Shown: positions 17,629-28,045, counted from the first letter of the stretch. The stretch is DNA of 44,147 bases from Planktothricoides sp. SR001 (GCF_001276715.1 NZ_LIUQ01000041.1:1-44147); one strand, 5' to 3'. Numbers and translations: made by a program. The notes: generated by a model not told the origin, from the letters alone.

Positions 17629-20271
17629 ATGAAACCTACTTCACTTTGGATTTTGTTGGCCACCATTTCTTTAGGGTTAAACATAGGAATCCATCAATCT
17701 GTAGCCAGAGAATCGATGCACAATTCGATTAGAGAAAATTTTAGAGAAAATTTTCAGAGTTTTTTCAACGCTTCACTGGAAGGAGAAGCCCAAGCCGAAG
17801 CTTTATATCAACAAGGTAATTTCCACCAAACAATTCAAATTTTAGAAAATTTAGCCAATCAATATGCGGCATTAGAAGACGATTTCAACCAAAGCAGAAT
17901 TCTCCGTAATCTCAGCTTAGTTTATCTAGAAAATGGGGAATTGACTAAAGCCGAAAACTCAGTTCAGCAAAGCTTAGAAATTATTTGTCAAAATATTAAT
18001 TGTGCAGCACCTAAGTTAAATGCAAATAGAGAATATATCCAAATTTTTGCTCAAGCCTTAGAGGTGAAGGGTAAACTAGAATACTATTCGGGAAATGCAG
18101 AAGATGCCCAAGAAACTTGGAAAAAAGCCGTTAATCTGTATGACAGCCTTGGAGATATTCAAAATTCGATTCGCACCAAAATTTCCCAAGTCCAAGCCCT
18201 GCGATCGCTCGGACTTTATCGCACAGCCCTGGAAAACTTAATCGCAATGGAACAAGTGTTAGCCGAAGAACCGGATAACTTAGTCAAAGCCCAAGCATTG
18301 CAAAGTTTAGGCGAAGGGCTCAGAGTAGTGAGAAAATTACCTGAATCCACAAAAATATTAGAGCAAAGTTTGGCGATCGCAAAAAAAAAATCCAATCAAG
18401 ACATGATTGCTGGAGTGCTAATCAGCCTGGGAAATAACGCAGAATTCAACCACGATGATGACGCCGCATTAAAATTTTATCAAGAAGCGACTCAAACCTC
18501 TGATAACCCCAGAGTGATTATAGAATCTCAGCTAAATGAAATGCGCGTATTAATCCGCCAAACAAAACCTAATGAATCTCTATTTAATTTGACGAATAAC
18601 ATCAAAAATACTTTAGAAAACCTGCCAAAATCTCAACAAAAAAATTATGCTCAAATTAATTTTGCATTGCAGCTAATCGATCTAAAAAATAATCAAAATA
18701 TCACTGATAAAGAACAAATCACTAAATTATCTGAAATTGCCGAACTATTAGCCGTCTCAGTTCAAGAATCTCGGCAGTTAGGGGATCAAAGAGGCGAAGC
18801 TTATGCCCTAGGATATTTGGGACATTTATATGAACAAAATGAGCAATGGGAAGAAGCCAGAACCGCCACCAGAGAAGCCTTGCTCATTGCTCAAGCCATT
18901 AATGCCGATGATATTGCCTATCAATGGCAATGGCAAACAGGCCGAATTCTCCGCGCCCAAGGAGAACGGGAAAAAGCGATCATCTCTTATCAAGCGTCTG
19001 TCAAAACCTTGCAATCTTTGCGCGGCGATTTAGTGGCCATGAGTTCCGACGCCCAATTCTCATTTCAAGAAACCGTTGAACCTGTTTACCGAGAAATGGT
19101 CAGCTTATTATTAGCCCCGAATCAAGAGGTGACACAGGCTGACTTAATCATTGCTCGTGAAGCGATTGAAGCGTTACAACTGGCCGAACTTGATAACTTC
19201 TTTCAAGATGCTTGCTTAGATACAAAACCTGTACAAATTGACCAAGTAGACCCAACCGCTGCGGTATTCTATCCGATTATTTTGCCCGATCGCCTAGAAG
19301 TGATTGTCACCATTCCCGGACAACCCTTACACCGTCACAGCATCCCAGTTGCCCAAGAAAAAGTGGAAGAGACCCTCCTAGAAATGCGGAACGCCCTCAC
19401 CGCCCCTTGGCGACGGCGCAGCGTCCGTTACTTTCTCCCCTTCTCCCAGCAACTCTATGACTGGTTAATTCGGCCCTTTGAAGCCGACCTAGCCGCCAAC
19501 CAAATCAAAACCCTAGTCTTCGTCTTAGACGGCGCCTTGCGTAGCAGCCCGATCTCCGCCCTTTATGACGGAGAAAAATATCTCACGGAAAAATACAACA
19601 TTGGTCTGACTCCGGGTCTACAACTCCTTCCCCCCCAACCCATTGCCCAAGAAGAACTCCAAGCCCTCACTGCCGGACTCACCGAAGCCCGCCAAGGCTT
19701 CCCAGCCCTGCCTGGAGTGGCGATCGAATTTGACCGGATCGAGCAAAAAATCAACACCAATAAACTCCTGAATGAATCCTTCACCGAACCGAATTTTAGA
19801 ACCATCTTCCAGGAAGTTGAATTTCCCATCGTTCACCTCGGCACTCATGGGGAATTTTCCTCCAACGCCGAAGACACCTTTGTCCTCACCTGGGACGATC
19901 GCATCAACGCCAACGAACTAGACAACCTCCTGCGCTTAGAAGAACGCCAAGGAGCCACCATTGAATTACTCATTCTCAGTGCTTGTCAGACCGCCGTGGG
20001 AGACAAACGCGCTGCCCTAGGACTCGCGGGAGTTGCCGTCCGCGCCGGAGCCCGCAGCACCCTAGCATCCCTGTGGTATGTCAGCGACGAAGCCACCGCC
20101 GAACTAATGAGTCAATTTTATCAAGAACTCGTCACCACAAATCTCACATTAGGCCGTCGTCAAACCAAAGCCGAAGCCCTCAGTGCCGCACAACGAGCCA
20201 TGATTCAAAATCCAGAATTTTCTCATCCCTACTACTGGGCGGCTTTTGTTTTAGTGGGAAATTGGTTGTAG
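17629..20271 (+). CDS. Exported TPR-CHAT domain protein
   Basis: The protein has 880 residues. Residues 1-27 form a signal peptide (LWILLATISLGLNIGI, then SVARES). Residues about 55-480 are irregular TPRs (EALYQQGNFHQTIQILENL, GEAYALGYLGHLYEQNEQW). The C-terminal CHAT domain, about 560-880, has the caspase-like dyad His740 (HLGTHGEF) and Cys786 (LSACQTAVGD), with GLAGVAVRAGARS and the terminal YYWAAFVLVGNW typical of the group. CHAT proteases are caspase-related; in bacteria some are activated by TPR-bound partners. Export to the periplasm or membrane is predicted, which is common for cyanobacterial CHAT-TPR proteins. It precedes the SLH protein by about 200 bp on the same strand, with repeats between, so co-transcription is uncertain. 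Confidence 0.92.
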   Translation: MKPTSLWILLATISLGLNIGIHQSVARESMHNSIRENFRENFQSFFNASLEGEAQAEALYQQGNFHQTIQILENLANQYAALEDDFNQSRILRNLSLVYLENGELTKAENSVQQSLEIICQNINCAAPKLNANREYIQIFAQALEVKGKLEYYSGNAEDAQETWKKAVNLYDSLGDIQNSIRTKISQVQALRSLGLYRTALENLIAMEQVLAEEPDNLVKAQALQSLGEGLRVVRKLPESTKILEQSLAIAKKKSNQDMIAGVLISLGNNAEFNHDDDAALKFYQEATQTSDNPRVIIESQLNEMRVLIRQTKPNESLFNLTNNIKNTLENLPKSQQKNYAQINFALQLIDLKNNQNITDKEQITKLSEIAELLAVSVQESRQLGDQRGEAYALGYLGHLYEQNEQWEEARTATREALLIAQAINADDIAYQWQWQTGRILRAQGEREKAIISYQASVKTLQSLRGDLVAMSSDAQFSFQETVEPVYREMVSLLLAPNQEVTQADLIIAREAIEALQLAELDNFFQDACLDTKPVQIDQVDPTAAVFYPIILPDRLEVIVTIPGQPLHRHSIPVAQEKVEETLLEMRNALTAPWRRRSVRYFLPFSQQLYDWLIRPFEADLAANQIKTLVFVLDGALRSSPISALYDGEKYLTEKYNIGLTPGLQLLPPQPIAQEELQALTAGLTEARQGFPALPGVAIEFDRIEQKINTNKLLNESFTEPNFRTIFQEVEFPIVHLGTHGEFSSNAEDTFVLTWDDRINANELDNLLRLEERQGATIELLILSACQTAVGDKRAALGLAGVAVRAGARSTLASLWYVSDEATAELMSQFYQELVTTNLTLGRRQTKAEALSAAQRAMIQNPEFSHPYYWAAFVLVGNWL

Positions 20272-20385
20272 GCTAAATTAACAAGTTTAAAATCTGCCGC
20301 TGCGGTAAGGAGCGGTTAGGCTAAGTAACAAGTTTAGGTTTCCGGCTGTGCCAAAAAGCCGGGGATCTAAGCGCAAACTTAAAAT

Positions 20386-20423
20386 TGTGGGTTGGGTTTT
20401 GTGGACGGTGGACCCAACCTACA
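20386..20423. repeat. Short inverted repeat GTGGGTTGGGT / ACCCAACCTAC
   Basis: In the 198-bp spacer before the SLH gene, GTGGGTTGGGT pairs with ACCCAACCTACAC. Just upstream are a CCGGCT/AGCCGG hairpin (20342-20361) and a direct repeat of GGCTAA(N)TAACAAGTTTA at about 20272 and 20319. The hairpins may partly terminate the CHAT transcript. Confidence 0.55.
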
Positions 20424-20469
20424 CGATTAATACACGATTACACTGAGTTCATTTACTTAAAACAAGACC

Positions 20470-21708
<1,239 letters not shown>

Positions 21709-21712
21709 TTGA

Positions 21713-21832
21713 TTTGTTGGTTGTTGGTTGTTGGTTGTTAGTTGTTGGTTGGTGGTTGTTAGTTGGTTGTTAGTTGTTCGTAAAAGGCCAACAGTAAAAA
21801 CAAACAACAATCAACCAACAACCAAGAACCAA
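21713..21832. repeat. Long imperfect hairpin between convergent genes
   Basis: Beginning five bases after the SLH stop codon, a TTGTTGGTTGTTGG-type left arm (to about 21778) faces an A/C-rich right arm (AACAACAATCAACCAACAACC) that runs directly into the DUF2470 stop codon at 21833. GGCC at about 21786 marks the turn. It is likely a bidirectional stop signal. Confidence 0.78.
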
Positions 21833-22117
21833 CTATTTTGCCTGTTGACGCGCTTGTCTAATCATAGCAATTAAGGTTTGATGCGCGTCTTCCGAGTCTT
21901 GGAGGACATGATCGAATTTAATTTGAATTGGCACAGTTTCTCCGTTGACTTCAGCCACTAAGTCCATGCTTTCCGGTACAATAGAATTCATGGTGGCTGC
22001 GGTGGCGGCGGGTAAGTTGCCAAAGGCTTGAGCGTAGATTAAAACTGCATCAGCATGGTCTTCGTTCATGTGTTTGCATATGCGATCGCTCACGGTTTTG
22101 GTAATCGGATCGGCCAT
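21833..22117 (-). CDS. DUF2470 domain protein
   Basis: The protein has 94 residues and is a stand-alone DUF2470 domain: ICKHMNEDHADAVLIYAQAF at about 13-31 is the diagnostic HMNxDH motif, followed by MDLVAEV and QIKFDHVLQDSEDAHQTLIAM. In other proteins this domain forms the C-terminal part of haem-handling HugZ/pyridoxamine oxidase-like proteins, where His residues near this motif matter. As a single domain it is common in cyanobacteria, with an uncertain role, possibly tetrapyrrole binding (inference). Its stop codon borders the hairpin repeat. Confidence 0.85.
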   Translation of the reverse strand: MADPITKTVSDRICKHMNEDHADAVLIYAQAFGNLPAATAATMNSIVPESMDLVAEVNGETVPIQIKFDHVLQDSEDAHQTLIAMIRQARQQAK

Positions 22118-22197
22118 ACTTTACTTTCCTTACATTACTGGCAGAGATTGACTTTTTGATTCTATCAAGATTCGGGACGGAAATTACTGGCAAATTT

Positions 22198-22294
22198 TAT
22201 AGCAATTGTCAGAGTTATGAAGGACAAAAAAAACTGTCATTCCCGCGCAGGCGGGAATCCACAAAACCTCTGTAATTAGAACAATAACCCCTAG
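22198..22294. repeat. Second copy of the TATAGC-ended MITE-like element
   Basis: It runs from TATAGCAATTGTC to ACAATAACCCCTAG and aligns over its full length with the reverse complement of 11695-11793, including the GTTATGAAGNACAAAAAAAA block and the central CCCGC/GCGGG palindrome (here with loop GCAG). The right end has decayed from GCTATA to CCTAG. Two full copies with a solo core elsewhere make a real repeat family. Confidence 0.8.
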
Positions 22295-22306
22295 AAAAAA
22301 CAACTT

Positions 22307-22444
22307 TTAGGAAAATTTCCCAATCAGCGCATTCAACAACTGCCAAGAAGAATAGCCAATAAAACTTACCAGAAAAATAAACAGACTGATACTTAAAAGC
22401 GATCGCAATTTTGACAAAAAATATTGGTTCATGTGTTTTATCAT
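22307..22444 (-). CDS. Candidate small single-span membrane protein
   Basis: An open frame of 45 codons (start ATG at 22444) or 41 codons (ATG at 22432) encodes a peptide with one clear hydrophobic helix: a basic N-terminal segment SKLRSLL, then SISLFIFLVSFIGYSSW, and a short tail ending IGKFS. The positive-inside pattern suggests N-in topology. The gene includes a GCGATCGC octamer. No strong ribosome site is visible. I do not recognise it. Small single-span proteins of photosystem and NDH complexes have this look but no family match is claimed. Confidence 0.4.
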   Translation of the reverse strand: MIKHMNQYFLSKLRSLLSISLFIFLVSFIGYSSWQLLNALIGKFS

Positions 22445-22454
22445 TCGTAATTTG

Positions 22455-22636
22455 ATATTATGTGTTATTGGTTATTTATTATTGGTTAGCCAGTAACTAC
22501 CAAAGATAAATTAATCATTACCAATCAATAATTACCAATTTTTCCTGACCAACAACAAATAACCAAAGAATCCCTACCCAACAACCAGCAACAAACAACA
22601 AACAACAAACAACAAACAACAAACAACAAACAACTA
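22455..22636. repeat. Long imperfect hairpin with GGGTAGGGATTCTTTGG core
   Basis: The left part (from about 22462) is GTTATTGGTTATTTATTATTGG; the right part is AACAACAAATAACC and a run of six AACAAAC heptads ending next to the MAPEG stop codon at 22638. The core complement CCAAAGAATCCCTACCC is at 22563-22579, here without a left partner. Confidence 0.75.
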
Positions 22637-22637
22637 A

Positions 22638-23036
22638 TTATTGAAAACTGGACACCGCAGTCATCACCGTTCCGAACAAAGACCCGCCCAGCAACGCCAT
22701 TGTAGCCAGGGAAGCCATGCCGAAACCCACAAAGCGTTTTTCCGGGGCTTGATAATAACCCCAAGCATACAAAATTCGGCCAAGAATCCAAACTGCCCCA
22801 ACGGATGCGGCCCAAATCTCGTTAATAAACAGAGAAAATATCCACAAAGCGGGTAAAAATATAATCAATTGTTCCAGGGTATTTTGCTGTACTCTGACTA
22901 CGCACTCAAACTCTGGATTTCCAGACATAGCCGGTGGTTTTACCCCATACTTGGCTCTGGCTCTGCCCACATTGATTGTCACCACAAAGTACATTAATAA
23001 AGCCAGAACCGTGACTAAACTAGGCCAAGGATACAT
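22638..23036 (-). CDS. MAPEG family membrane protein
   Basis: The protein has 132 residues and four predicted membrane helices (about 6-24, 55-72, 76-93, 103-126). The motif FECVVRVQQNTLEQLIIFLP at about 43-62 is the MAPEG signature (ER-xxRxxxNxxE). The family includes membrane glutathione S-transferases and peroxidases acting on lipophilic electrophiles or lipid hydroperoxides. Glutathione use is plausible in a cyanobacterium but not shown. It diverges from the glycosyltransferase gene at 23215. Confidence 0.9.
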   Translation of the reverse strand: MYPWPSLVTVLALLMYFVVTINVGRARAKYGVKPPAMSGNPEFECVVRVQQNTLEQLIIFLPALWIFSLFINEIWAASVGAVWILGRILYAWGYYQAPEKRFVGFGMASLATMALLGGSLFGTVMTAVSSFQ

Positions 23037-23129
23037 AAAATTTCTCCAAAAAATCAGTTACTTCATTGGCATAACTAGCCAATTATTAGCTAGTTTATTT
23101 TACCATAAATTCAGCGTAAAAATGTCCCA

Positions 23130-23164
23130 AATAATCTAAAAATTAGATTATTTTTTAGATTATT
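23130..23164. promoter_or_regulatory. Three copies of a 10-bp AT-rich operator-like word
   Basis: AATAATCTAA at 23130-23139 and its complement TTAGATTATT at 23143-23152 form a perfect inverted pair with a three-base spacer; a third TTAGATTATT follows at 23155-23164. The third copy lies 13 bp before a consensus -10 at 23178, so a regulator bound here would overlap the -35 region of the glycosyltransferase promoter. It may alternatively be a simple hairpin. Confidence 0.45.
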
Positions 23165-23177
23165 TTTGTTTAAATGC

Positions 23178-23183
23178 TATAAT
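23178..23183 (+). promoter_or_regulatory. Consensus -10 element before the glycosyltransferase gene
   Basis: TATAAT matches the sigma-70 -10 consensus exactly and lies 31 bp upstream of the ATG at 23215. The hexamer 17 bp before it, TTAGAT, is a weak -35 and part of the third operator-like repeat, which suggests activator dependence or repression there. Confidence 0.5.
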
Positions 23184-23214
23184 TATAGCAGTAAAATTAT
23201 AATTTTTCAAGTCA

Positions 23215-24327
23215 ATGTCACAGTCTAGACCCGTTTTATCAATTTTTGTCACGAATCATGGTTTTGGTCATGCGGTGCGAGCGGCATCGGTGGCCGCCGC
23301 AATTCAAAAGTTGAATCCAGAAATTGTGCTGATTATGGTCACAACGTCGCCCCGTTGGTTACTGGAAAATTATATTCCTGGGGATTTTATTGTGCGTCCT
23401 CGTGGGTTTGATGTGGGGGTGATTCAAAGTGATAGTGTGAACATGGATTTAGCAGCGACGTTGCAGAAGTTAAAAGAAATTCGCCAAAAACAAAATTATT
23501 TAATTGCTTCAGAAATTGATTTTCTGCGACTGAATCGGGTGGGGTTAATTTTGGCAGATATTCCCCCTTTAGTGGCGCCTTTGGCTAAAGCCGCAGGAAT
23601 TCCCTGTTGGATGATGGGCAATTTTGGCTGGGATTTTATTTATCGTCCTTGGGGTGGTGAATTTGTGGCAATGGCTGATTGGATTGGCGAATGTTTTAGT
23701 CAGTGCGATCGCCTATTTCGTTTACCGCTGCATGAACCGATGAGTGCTTTTCCCCAAATCACAGAAGTGGGATTGACTGGGGGCGATCCGCGCTACTCTG
23801 CTGCCGAAATTCGGGAAAAATTTGCCTTGACAGCCCCCAAAGAAAAGACAATTTTACTGACCTTTGGCGGATTGGGCTTACAGGGGATTCCTTATGAAAA
23901 TTTAAGCCAGTTTTCCGAGTGGCAATTTATCACCTTTGACCCCCAAGCCCCAGATTTAGCTAATTTGGTGAAAGTGAGCGGTAATCAATATCGCCCGGTG
24001 GATTTGATGCCCGTTTGTGGGCGGGTTATTTCTAAGCCCGGATATAGTACCTTTGCGGAAGCTTTACGCTTAGAAGTGCCTCTAGTTTCTTTGTTGCGAG
24101 AAGGTTTTGCCGAGTCACCATTACTGATTTCGGGTATCAAAAACTACGGTTTGCATCAAATTATTACCCCCGCAGAGTTTTTTGAGAGTGAGTGGGAATT
24201 TTTGCGTCAAGACCCCGAACCACCGAAAACATCTAATGTGCTGGCTAAAGATGGATCGCAGGCGATCGCCCAAGCAGTTGTGGACTATTTCCAGAAAGGT
24301 GAAGCCAAAAACCCTGAATTGACCTAG
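23215..24327 (+). CDS. GT-B fold glycosyltransferase-like protein (MurG-like)
   Basis: The protein has 370 residues. The N-terminal FVTNHGFGHAVRAASVAAAI (about 11-30) is the HGxGH motif of MurG/MGD-type enzymes. LLTFGGLGLQG opens the nucleotide-sugar domain at about 225, and ISKPGYSTFAEAL near 268 is the donor-binding motif. No signal or membrane segment is seen. Donor and acceptor are unknown; glycolipid or polysaccharide synthesis is likely. The stop codon is part of the terminator stem. Confidence 0.85.
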   Translation: MSQSRPVLSIFVTNHGFGHAVRAASVAAAIQKLNPEIVLIMVTTSPRWLLENYIPGDFIVRPRGFDVGVIQSDSVNMDLAATLQKLKEIRQKQNYLIASEIDFLRLNRVGLILADIPPLVAPLAKAAGIPCWMMGNFGWDFIYRPWGGEFVAMADWIGECFSQCDRLFRLPLHEPMSAFPQITEVGLTGGDPRYSAAEIREKFALTAPKEKTILLTFGGLGLQGIPYENLSQFSEWQFITFDPQAPDLANLVKVSGNQYRPVDLMPVCGRVISKPGYSTFAEALRLEVPLVSLLREGFAESPLLISGIKNYGLHQIITPAEFFESEWEFLRQDPEPPKTSNVLAKDGSQAIAQAVVDYFQKGEAKNPELT

Positions 24328-24347
24328 GCATTTACTGCCTATTTTTT
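24325..24347 (+). terminator. Rho-independent terminator
   Basis: TAGGCA (24325-24330) and TGCCTA (24336-24341) form a six-base stem around TTTAC, followed directly by six T residues. The TAG of the glycosyltransferase stop codon starts the stem. Confidence 0.8.
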
Positions 24348-24378
24348 AGTCTACTTTTATTTAATTGCAGAAAATGGG

Positions 24379-24384
24379 TATAAT
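24379..24384 (+). promoter_or_regulatory. Candidate -10 element before the kinase-cyclase gene
   Basis: TATAAT, 60 bp before the ATG at 24445, in an AT-rich segment with ATAATCTTTTATAGATTATAAT symmetry around 24380-24402. No good -35 partner was found. Confidence 0.4.
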
Positions 24385-24444
24385 CTTTTATAGATTATAA
24401 TTAAAAAATCTCGGTAAACTTCCGTAAATTTCAAGGTTGCATCT

Positions 24445-27400
24445 ATGACTTTTTTAATGGGTCGCCAGCGCCAACTATTTTTGAGCATTTGTGCTTTTTT
24501 CGCCAGTGTACTCCTGGTATTATGCTGGGGAGGAATGGGCGATCGCCTCTGGGCAAACCCCAGTAATCAACCCCAGGCTGTACCCTTAACCGACGGATGG
24601 AAGTATCGTTGGGGTGACTCTCCCTTGAATGATGCGGGGGTGCCCATTTGGACGCTGAAAAATGGCAATACTTCTCCCCAAGAGTGGCAGTCATTTAAAC
24701 TGAAGGAAAAAATTTCTAAACCGCCGAATGTGGAAACCGTCTGGGTGCAGGTTCCTTTGCCCGACAATGTTTGGCGGTATGCCAGTATTTATCTGCGAGG
24801 ATTGCCTTATGAAGCGGATATTTATTTAGGGTCGAAATTACTGGCTAAAGACTTTATCCCCATGTCAGCCTTACGAGAATTTAAGTTTGATATATATCAA
24901 TATCAACTGCCGATTTTATTGCTGAATTATTTAAAAAATAAAATTTTATTTTTTAGGCTAAATGTTGCTAACACTGAATCCATAATCATCGCTAATTATG
25001 ATGAAATTTTAATCGGAAATCCATCACAGCTTTTAGAAGATTTGCTATGGAAAGATATTGATAATTTAGTTTTAGGTTTTTTTCTACTTGCTGTGGGTAT
25101 TTTTGCGCTTTTTATTCTGGCTAAAAATAAAAATCACCAAGAATATTTACCGTTTGGTTTTGCAGCGATCGCGATCGCCTTGCAACTGCTTGTTTATACA
25201 GAAACCATTTATTTACTAATAAAATTGCCGATATTATTATATAATATTCGCAGCCTTAGCTTATACGCTATTCCGGTATTTTTCTATAATTTCTACAAAC
25301 ATATTTTTGGTTCAGGGTACAAAAAAGTCATTACTAAACTATGGCAAATTCACGCTGGATTTGCCGTTATTGCCTTCGGGCTAGAAGTATTGAACTTAGT
25401 GGACGGATTCCTGCTGAAAAAAGTCTTTTATGTTTTGGCTTTAGTCGGATTGTCGATTTTGATCATTCATGTGATTAACTCCTCGGTAAAAGGCGATCGC
25501 GACTGCCGACTATTTAACGTCGGATTTACAATTTTATTGCTTTGTGCCGTTCACGATATTTTCCGGGATGCAGAAGGGTTGTATATCATCAACTATACCT
25601 TATACCCCTGGGGAATGTTTATTTTTATTGGCTGCTTGGGATTGATTTTAGAATCGCGATTTTCTCAAGCAAATTTTCAACTAAAAACTTATTCCAAACA
25701 ATTAGAATCCCAGAATTTAGAATTACAAAAACTAGATCGGTTAAAAGATGAATTTTTAGCCAATACTTCCCACGAACTGCGTACCCCCCTGAATGGGATT
25801 ATTGGTCTGGCTGAATCCATGATTGATGGCGCCACAGGTGCCCTAACAGATATTCAGGCATCGAACTTATCCATGATTGCCTCTAGTGGCCGTAGACTCT
25901 CGCAATTAGTCAATGATCTGCTGGACTTTTCTGAACTCAAACATCGGCAACTTAAACTGCAAATTAAACCTGTAGGTATCCGAGGAATTACCGATTTAAT
26001 TTTGCAGATATGTCAACCACTGATTCAAACAAAATCGCTGAAACTGATTAATCAGATTAGTCGGGATCTGCCACCGATTGAGGCGGATGAAAATCGCTTA
26101 CAACAGATTCTCTATAATTTAATCGGCAACGCCATTAAGTTTACGGAAAGTGGGGTGGTAGAAGTTTCGGCAAAAATTATCCCAGAAACCAGTGAATCAT
26201 CTAGCGAATCATCTCCGGGAAATCCTCAACTGGCTATTACGGTTTCTGATACAGGAATTGGCATTGCTGAAGATAAGTTAAGCATAATTTTTCAAGAGTT
26301 TGAACAAGCCGATGGATCTACTGCCCGAAAATATGGCGGCACCGGGTTAGGGTTAGCGGTGACAAAGCAACTCGTAGAACTCCACGGCGGTCAAATTTGG
26401 GTAGAATCTACGGTTGGAGTGGGTTCGCGCTTTACGTTTACCTTGCCCATCAGTCAAGCAGAAGCAACCACAACCGGAAAAGATGTTCCTCTATTTCGGG
26501 AAAAATTAGAAACCATCTCTAAAAGTTTACCTTGGGTGGAACGGCTGGTAGACCATTCAGGGCAATCCAATTTAATGGACTCTAATTTATTAGATCGGGT
26601 GGTGGATTTAGAACAGTTTCCCGAAGCAGCTTTTCAAAATCAGCATTTCCAGATTTTAATTGTCGATGATGAACCCGTGAATTTACAGGTGTTAGTGAAT
26701 CAACTCTCGGTGCAAAATTATAAGGTGGTGTGGGCTTCTAGTGGCACCGAAGCTTTAGATTTGATTGGACAAGGGTTTAAGCCTGATTTGGTTTTATTGG
26801 ATGTGATGATGCCCGGAATGACCGGGTATGAGGTTTGTCAACAATTGCGGCAAAAATTTCCGGCTACGGAGTTGCCGGTGGTGATGTTAACCGCTAAAAA
26901 TCAAGTGTCTGATTTGGTGATTGGCTTGGAATCTGGGGCGAATGATTATTTAACTAAGCCGATTTTCAAGAATGAACTCTTGGCCCGAATTAAAACCCAT
27001 TTGCGCTTGGCAAAAATTAATATTGCTTATGGTCGGTTTGTACCTTATGAATTTTTGCAATTTCTAGAACGGGAAAGCATTATTGATGTGCAGTTGGGCG
27101 ACCAAGTGCAGAAAGAGATGACAATTTTATTTTCTGATATTCGGGCATTTACTACGTTGTCAGAACACATGACTCCGAAGGAAAATTTTGATTTTATTAA
27201 TGATTATTTGCAGCGAGTTGGGCCGGTGATTCGCGATCGCCACGGGTTTATTGATAAGTATATTGGCGATGCGGTGATGGCCCTGTTTCCCCAAACCGCT
27301 GATGATGCAGTACAAGCAGCGATCGCTATGCTGGAACAAGTGGCCAAATTTAATGGGGAAAAACAAGCGCAGGGTCAAGAAATGATCGCGATCGGTGTGG

Positions 27401-27888
27401 GCTTACATACGGGCACCCTGATGCTGGGAACCATTGGCGAATCACAACGGATGGAAAGTACCGTGATTTCTGATGCGGTTAACTTAGCCTCACGGTTGGA
27501 AAGTTTAACTAAACTTTACGGCGCCTCGATTTTAATTAGCGAGCAAACTTGGAAAAATTTGCAGCGTCCGATTTTATATCAATGTCGATTTTTGGGGCAA
27601 GTGCAAGTGAAAGGCAAAAAACAGCCGGTGGGGGTGGTGGAAATTTTTGATGGCGATCGCCCGGAAATTAAACAGCTAAAAGAACAAACAAAAATTGACT
27701 TTGCCGAAGGGTTATCCTTGTATGAGCAAAAACAGTTTAAATCCGCGAAAAAAATCTTCCAAGATATCTTAACTATAAATCCAGCGGATCCAGCCGCTCA
27801 ATTTTATATTAGCCAATGTGAGAAAATGTCTCAAATCAAGCATATTCCTAATGAATGGACTGGGGTGATTATTTTGGATGAGAAATAA
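24445..27888 (+). CDS. Membrane hybrid histidine kinase - receiver - adenylate cyclase (CyaC-like)
   Basis: The protein has 1147 residues. Order: signal/first helix (10-30); a periplasmic jelly-roll-like domain (about 40-190); seven predicted membrane helices (about 205-405, a 7TMR-DISM layout); HisKA with His443 (SHELRTPLNG); HATPase with DTGIGI and GTGLGL to about 675; receiver with Asp786 (LLDVMMPGMTG); class III cyclase with metal ligands Asp898 and Asp942, adenine-selecting Lys938 and Asp1010, and Asn1013/Arg1017; then a short TPR-like tail. All key residues for making cAMP are present. It resembles cyanobacterial CyaC, in which phosphotransfer controls cyclase output, but with a 7TM sensor. 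The ligand is unknown. A second ATG at 24460 is a possible start. Confidence 0.92.
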   Translation: MTFLMGRQRQLFLSICAFFASVLLVLCWGGMGDRLWANPSNQPQAVPLTDGWKYRWGDSPLNDAGVPIWTLKNGNTSPQEWQSFKLKEKISKPPNVETVWVQVPLPDNVWRYASIYLRGLPYEADIYLGSKLLAKDFIPMSALREFKFDIYQYQLPILLLNYLKNKILFFRLNVANTESIIIANYDEILIGNPSQLLEDLLWKDIDNLVLGFFLLAVGIFALFILAKNKNHQEYLPFGFAAIAIALQLLVYTETIYLLIKLPILLYNIRSLSLYAIPVFFYNFYKHIFGSGYKKVITKLWQIHAGFAVIAFGLEVLNLVDGFLLKKVFYVLALVGLSILIIHVINSSVKGDRDCRLFNVGFTILLLCAVHDIFRDAEGLYIINYTLYPWGMFIFIGCLGLILESRFSQANFQLKTYSKQLESQNLELQKLDRLKDEFLANTSHELRTPLNGIIGLAESMIDGATGALTDIQASNLSMIASSGRRLSQLVNDLLDFSELKHRQLKLQIKPVGIRGITDLILQICQPLIQTKSLKLINQISRDLPPIEADENRLQQILYNLIGNAIKFTESGVVEVSAKIIPETSESSSESSPGNPQLAITVSDTGIGIAEDKLSIIFQEFEQADGSTARKYGGTGLGLAVTKQLVELHGGQIWVESTVGVGSRFTFTLPISQAEATTTGKDVPLFREKLETISKSLPWVERLVDHSGQSNLMDSNLLDRVVDLEQFPEAAFQNQHFQILIVDDEPVNLQVLVNQLSVQNYKVVWASSGTEALDLIGQGFKPDLVLLDVMMPGMTGYEVCQQLRQKFPATELPVVMLTAKNQVSDLVIGLESGANDYLTKPIFKNELLARIKTHLRLAKINIAYGRFVPYEFLQFLERESIIDVQLGDQVQKEMTILFSDIRAFTTLSEHMTPKENFDFINDYLQRVGPVIRDRHGFIDKYIGDAVMALFPQTADDAVQAAIAMLEQVAKFNGEKQAQGQEMIAIGVGLHTGTLMLGTIGESQRMESTVISDAVNLASRLESLTKLYGASILISEQTWKNLQRPILYQCRFLGQVQVKGKKQPVGVVEIFDGDRPEIKQLKEQTKIDFAEGLSLYEQKQFKSAKKIFQDILTINPADPAAQFYISQCEKMSQIKHIPNEWTGVIILDEK

Positions 27889-27894
27889 TTTTAT

Positions 27895-28045
27895 TATTTG
27901 TTGATGGTTGATTGTTGATGGTTGATGGGTAGGGATTCTATGGTTGATTGGTCACTCTCGCCCGTACCCATCAACCGTCAACAAATAACGACCAACGAAC
28001 AACAAATAACAAATAACAAATACCAAACAACAATCAACAATCAAC
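27895..28045. repeat. Long imperfect hairpin between convergent genes
   Basis: The left arm is made of TTGATGGTTG/ATTGTTGATGG words and contains GGGTAGGGATTCTATGG at 27927-27943. The right arm has complements such as TACCCATCAACC (about 27964-27975) and AACAATCAACAATCAAC up to the nucleoside hydrolase stop. GGTTGATGGGTA at about 27920 pairs with the former. The arms use GATGG where other copies use GTTGG, and both arms changed together. Confidence 0.78.

Larger units (their letters stand above)
22118..22637. other. Spacer with a MITE-like copy, a candidate small gene and a hairpin
   Basis: This 520-bp interval between the DUF2470 and MAPEG genes (both minus) has a 97-bp MITE-like element at 22198-22294, a candidate small membrane-protein gene at 22307-22444 and a long A/C-T/G hairpin at 22455-22636. 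No other coding signal was seen. Confidence 0.6.
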
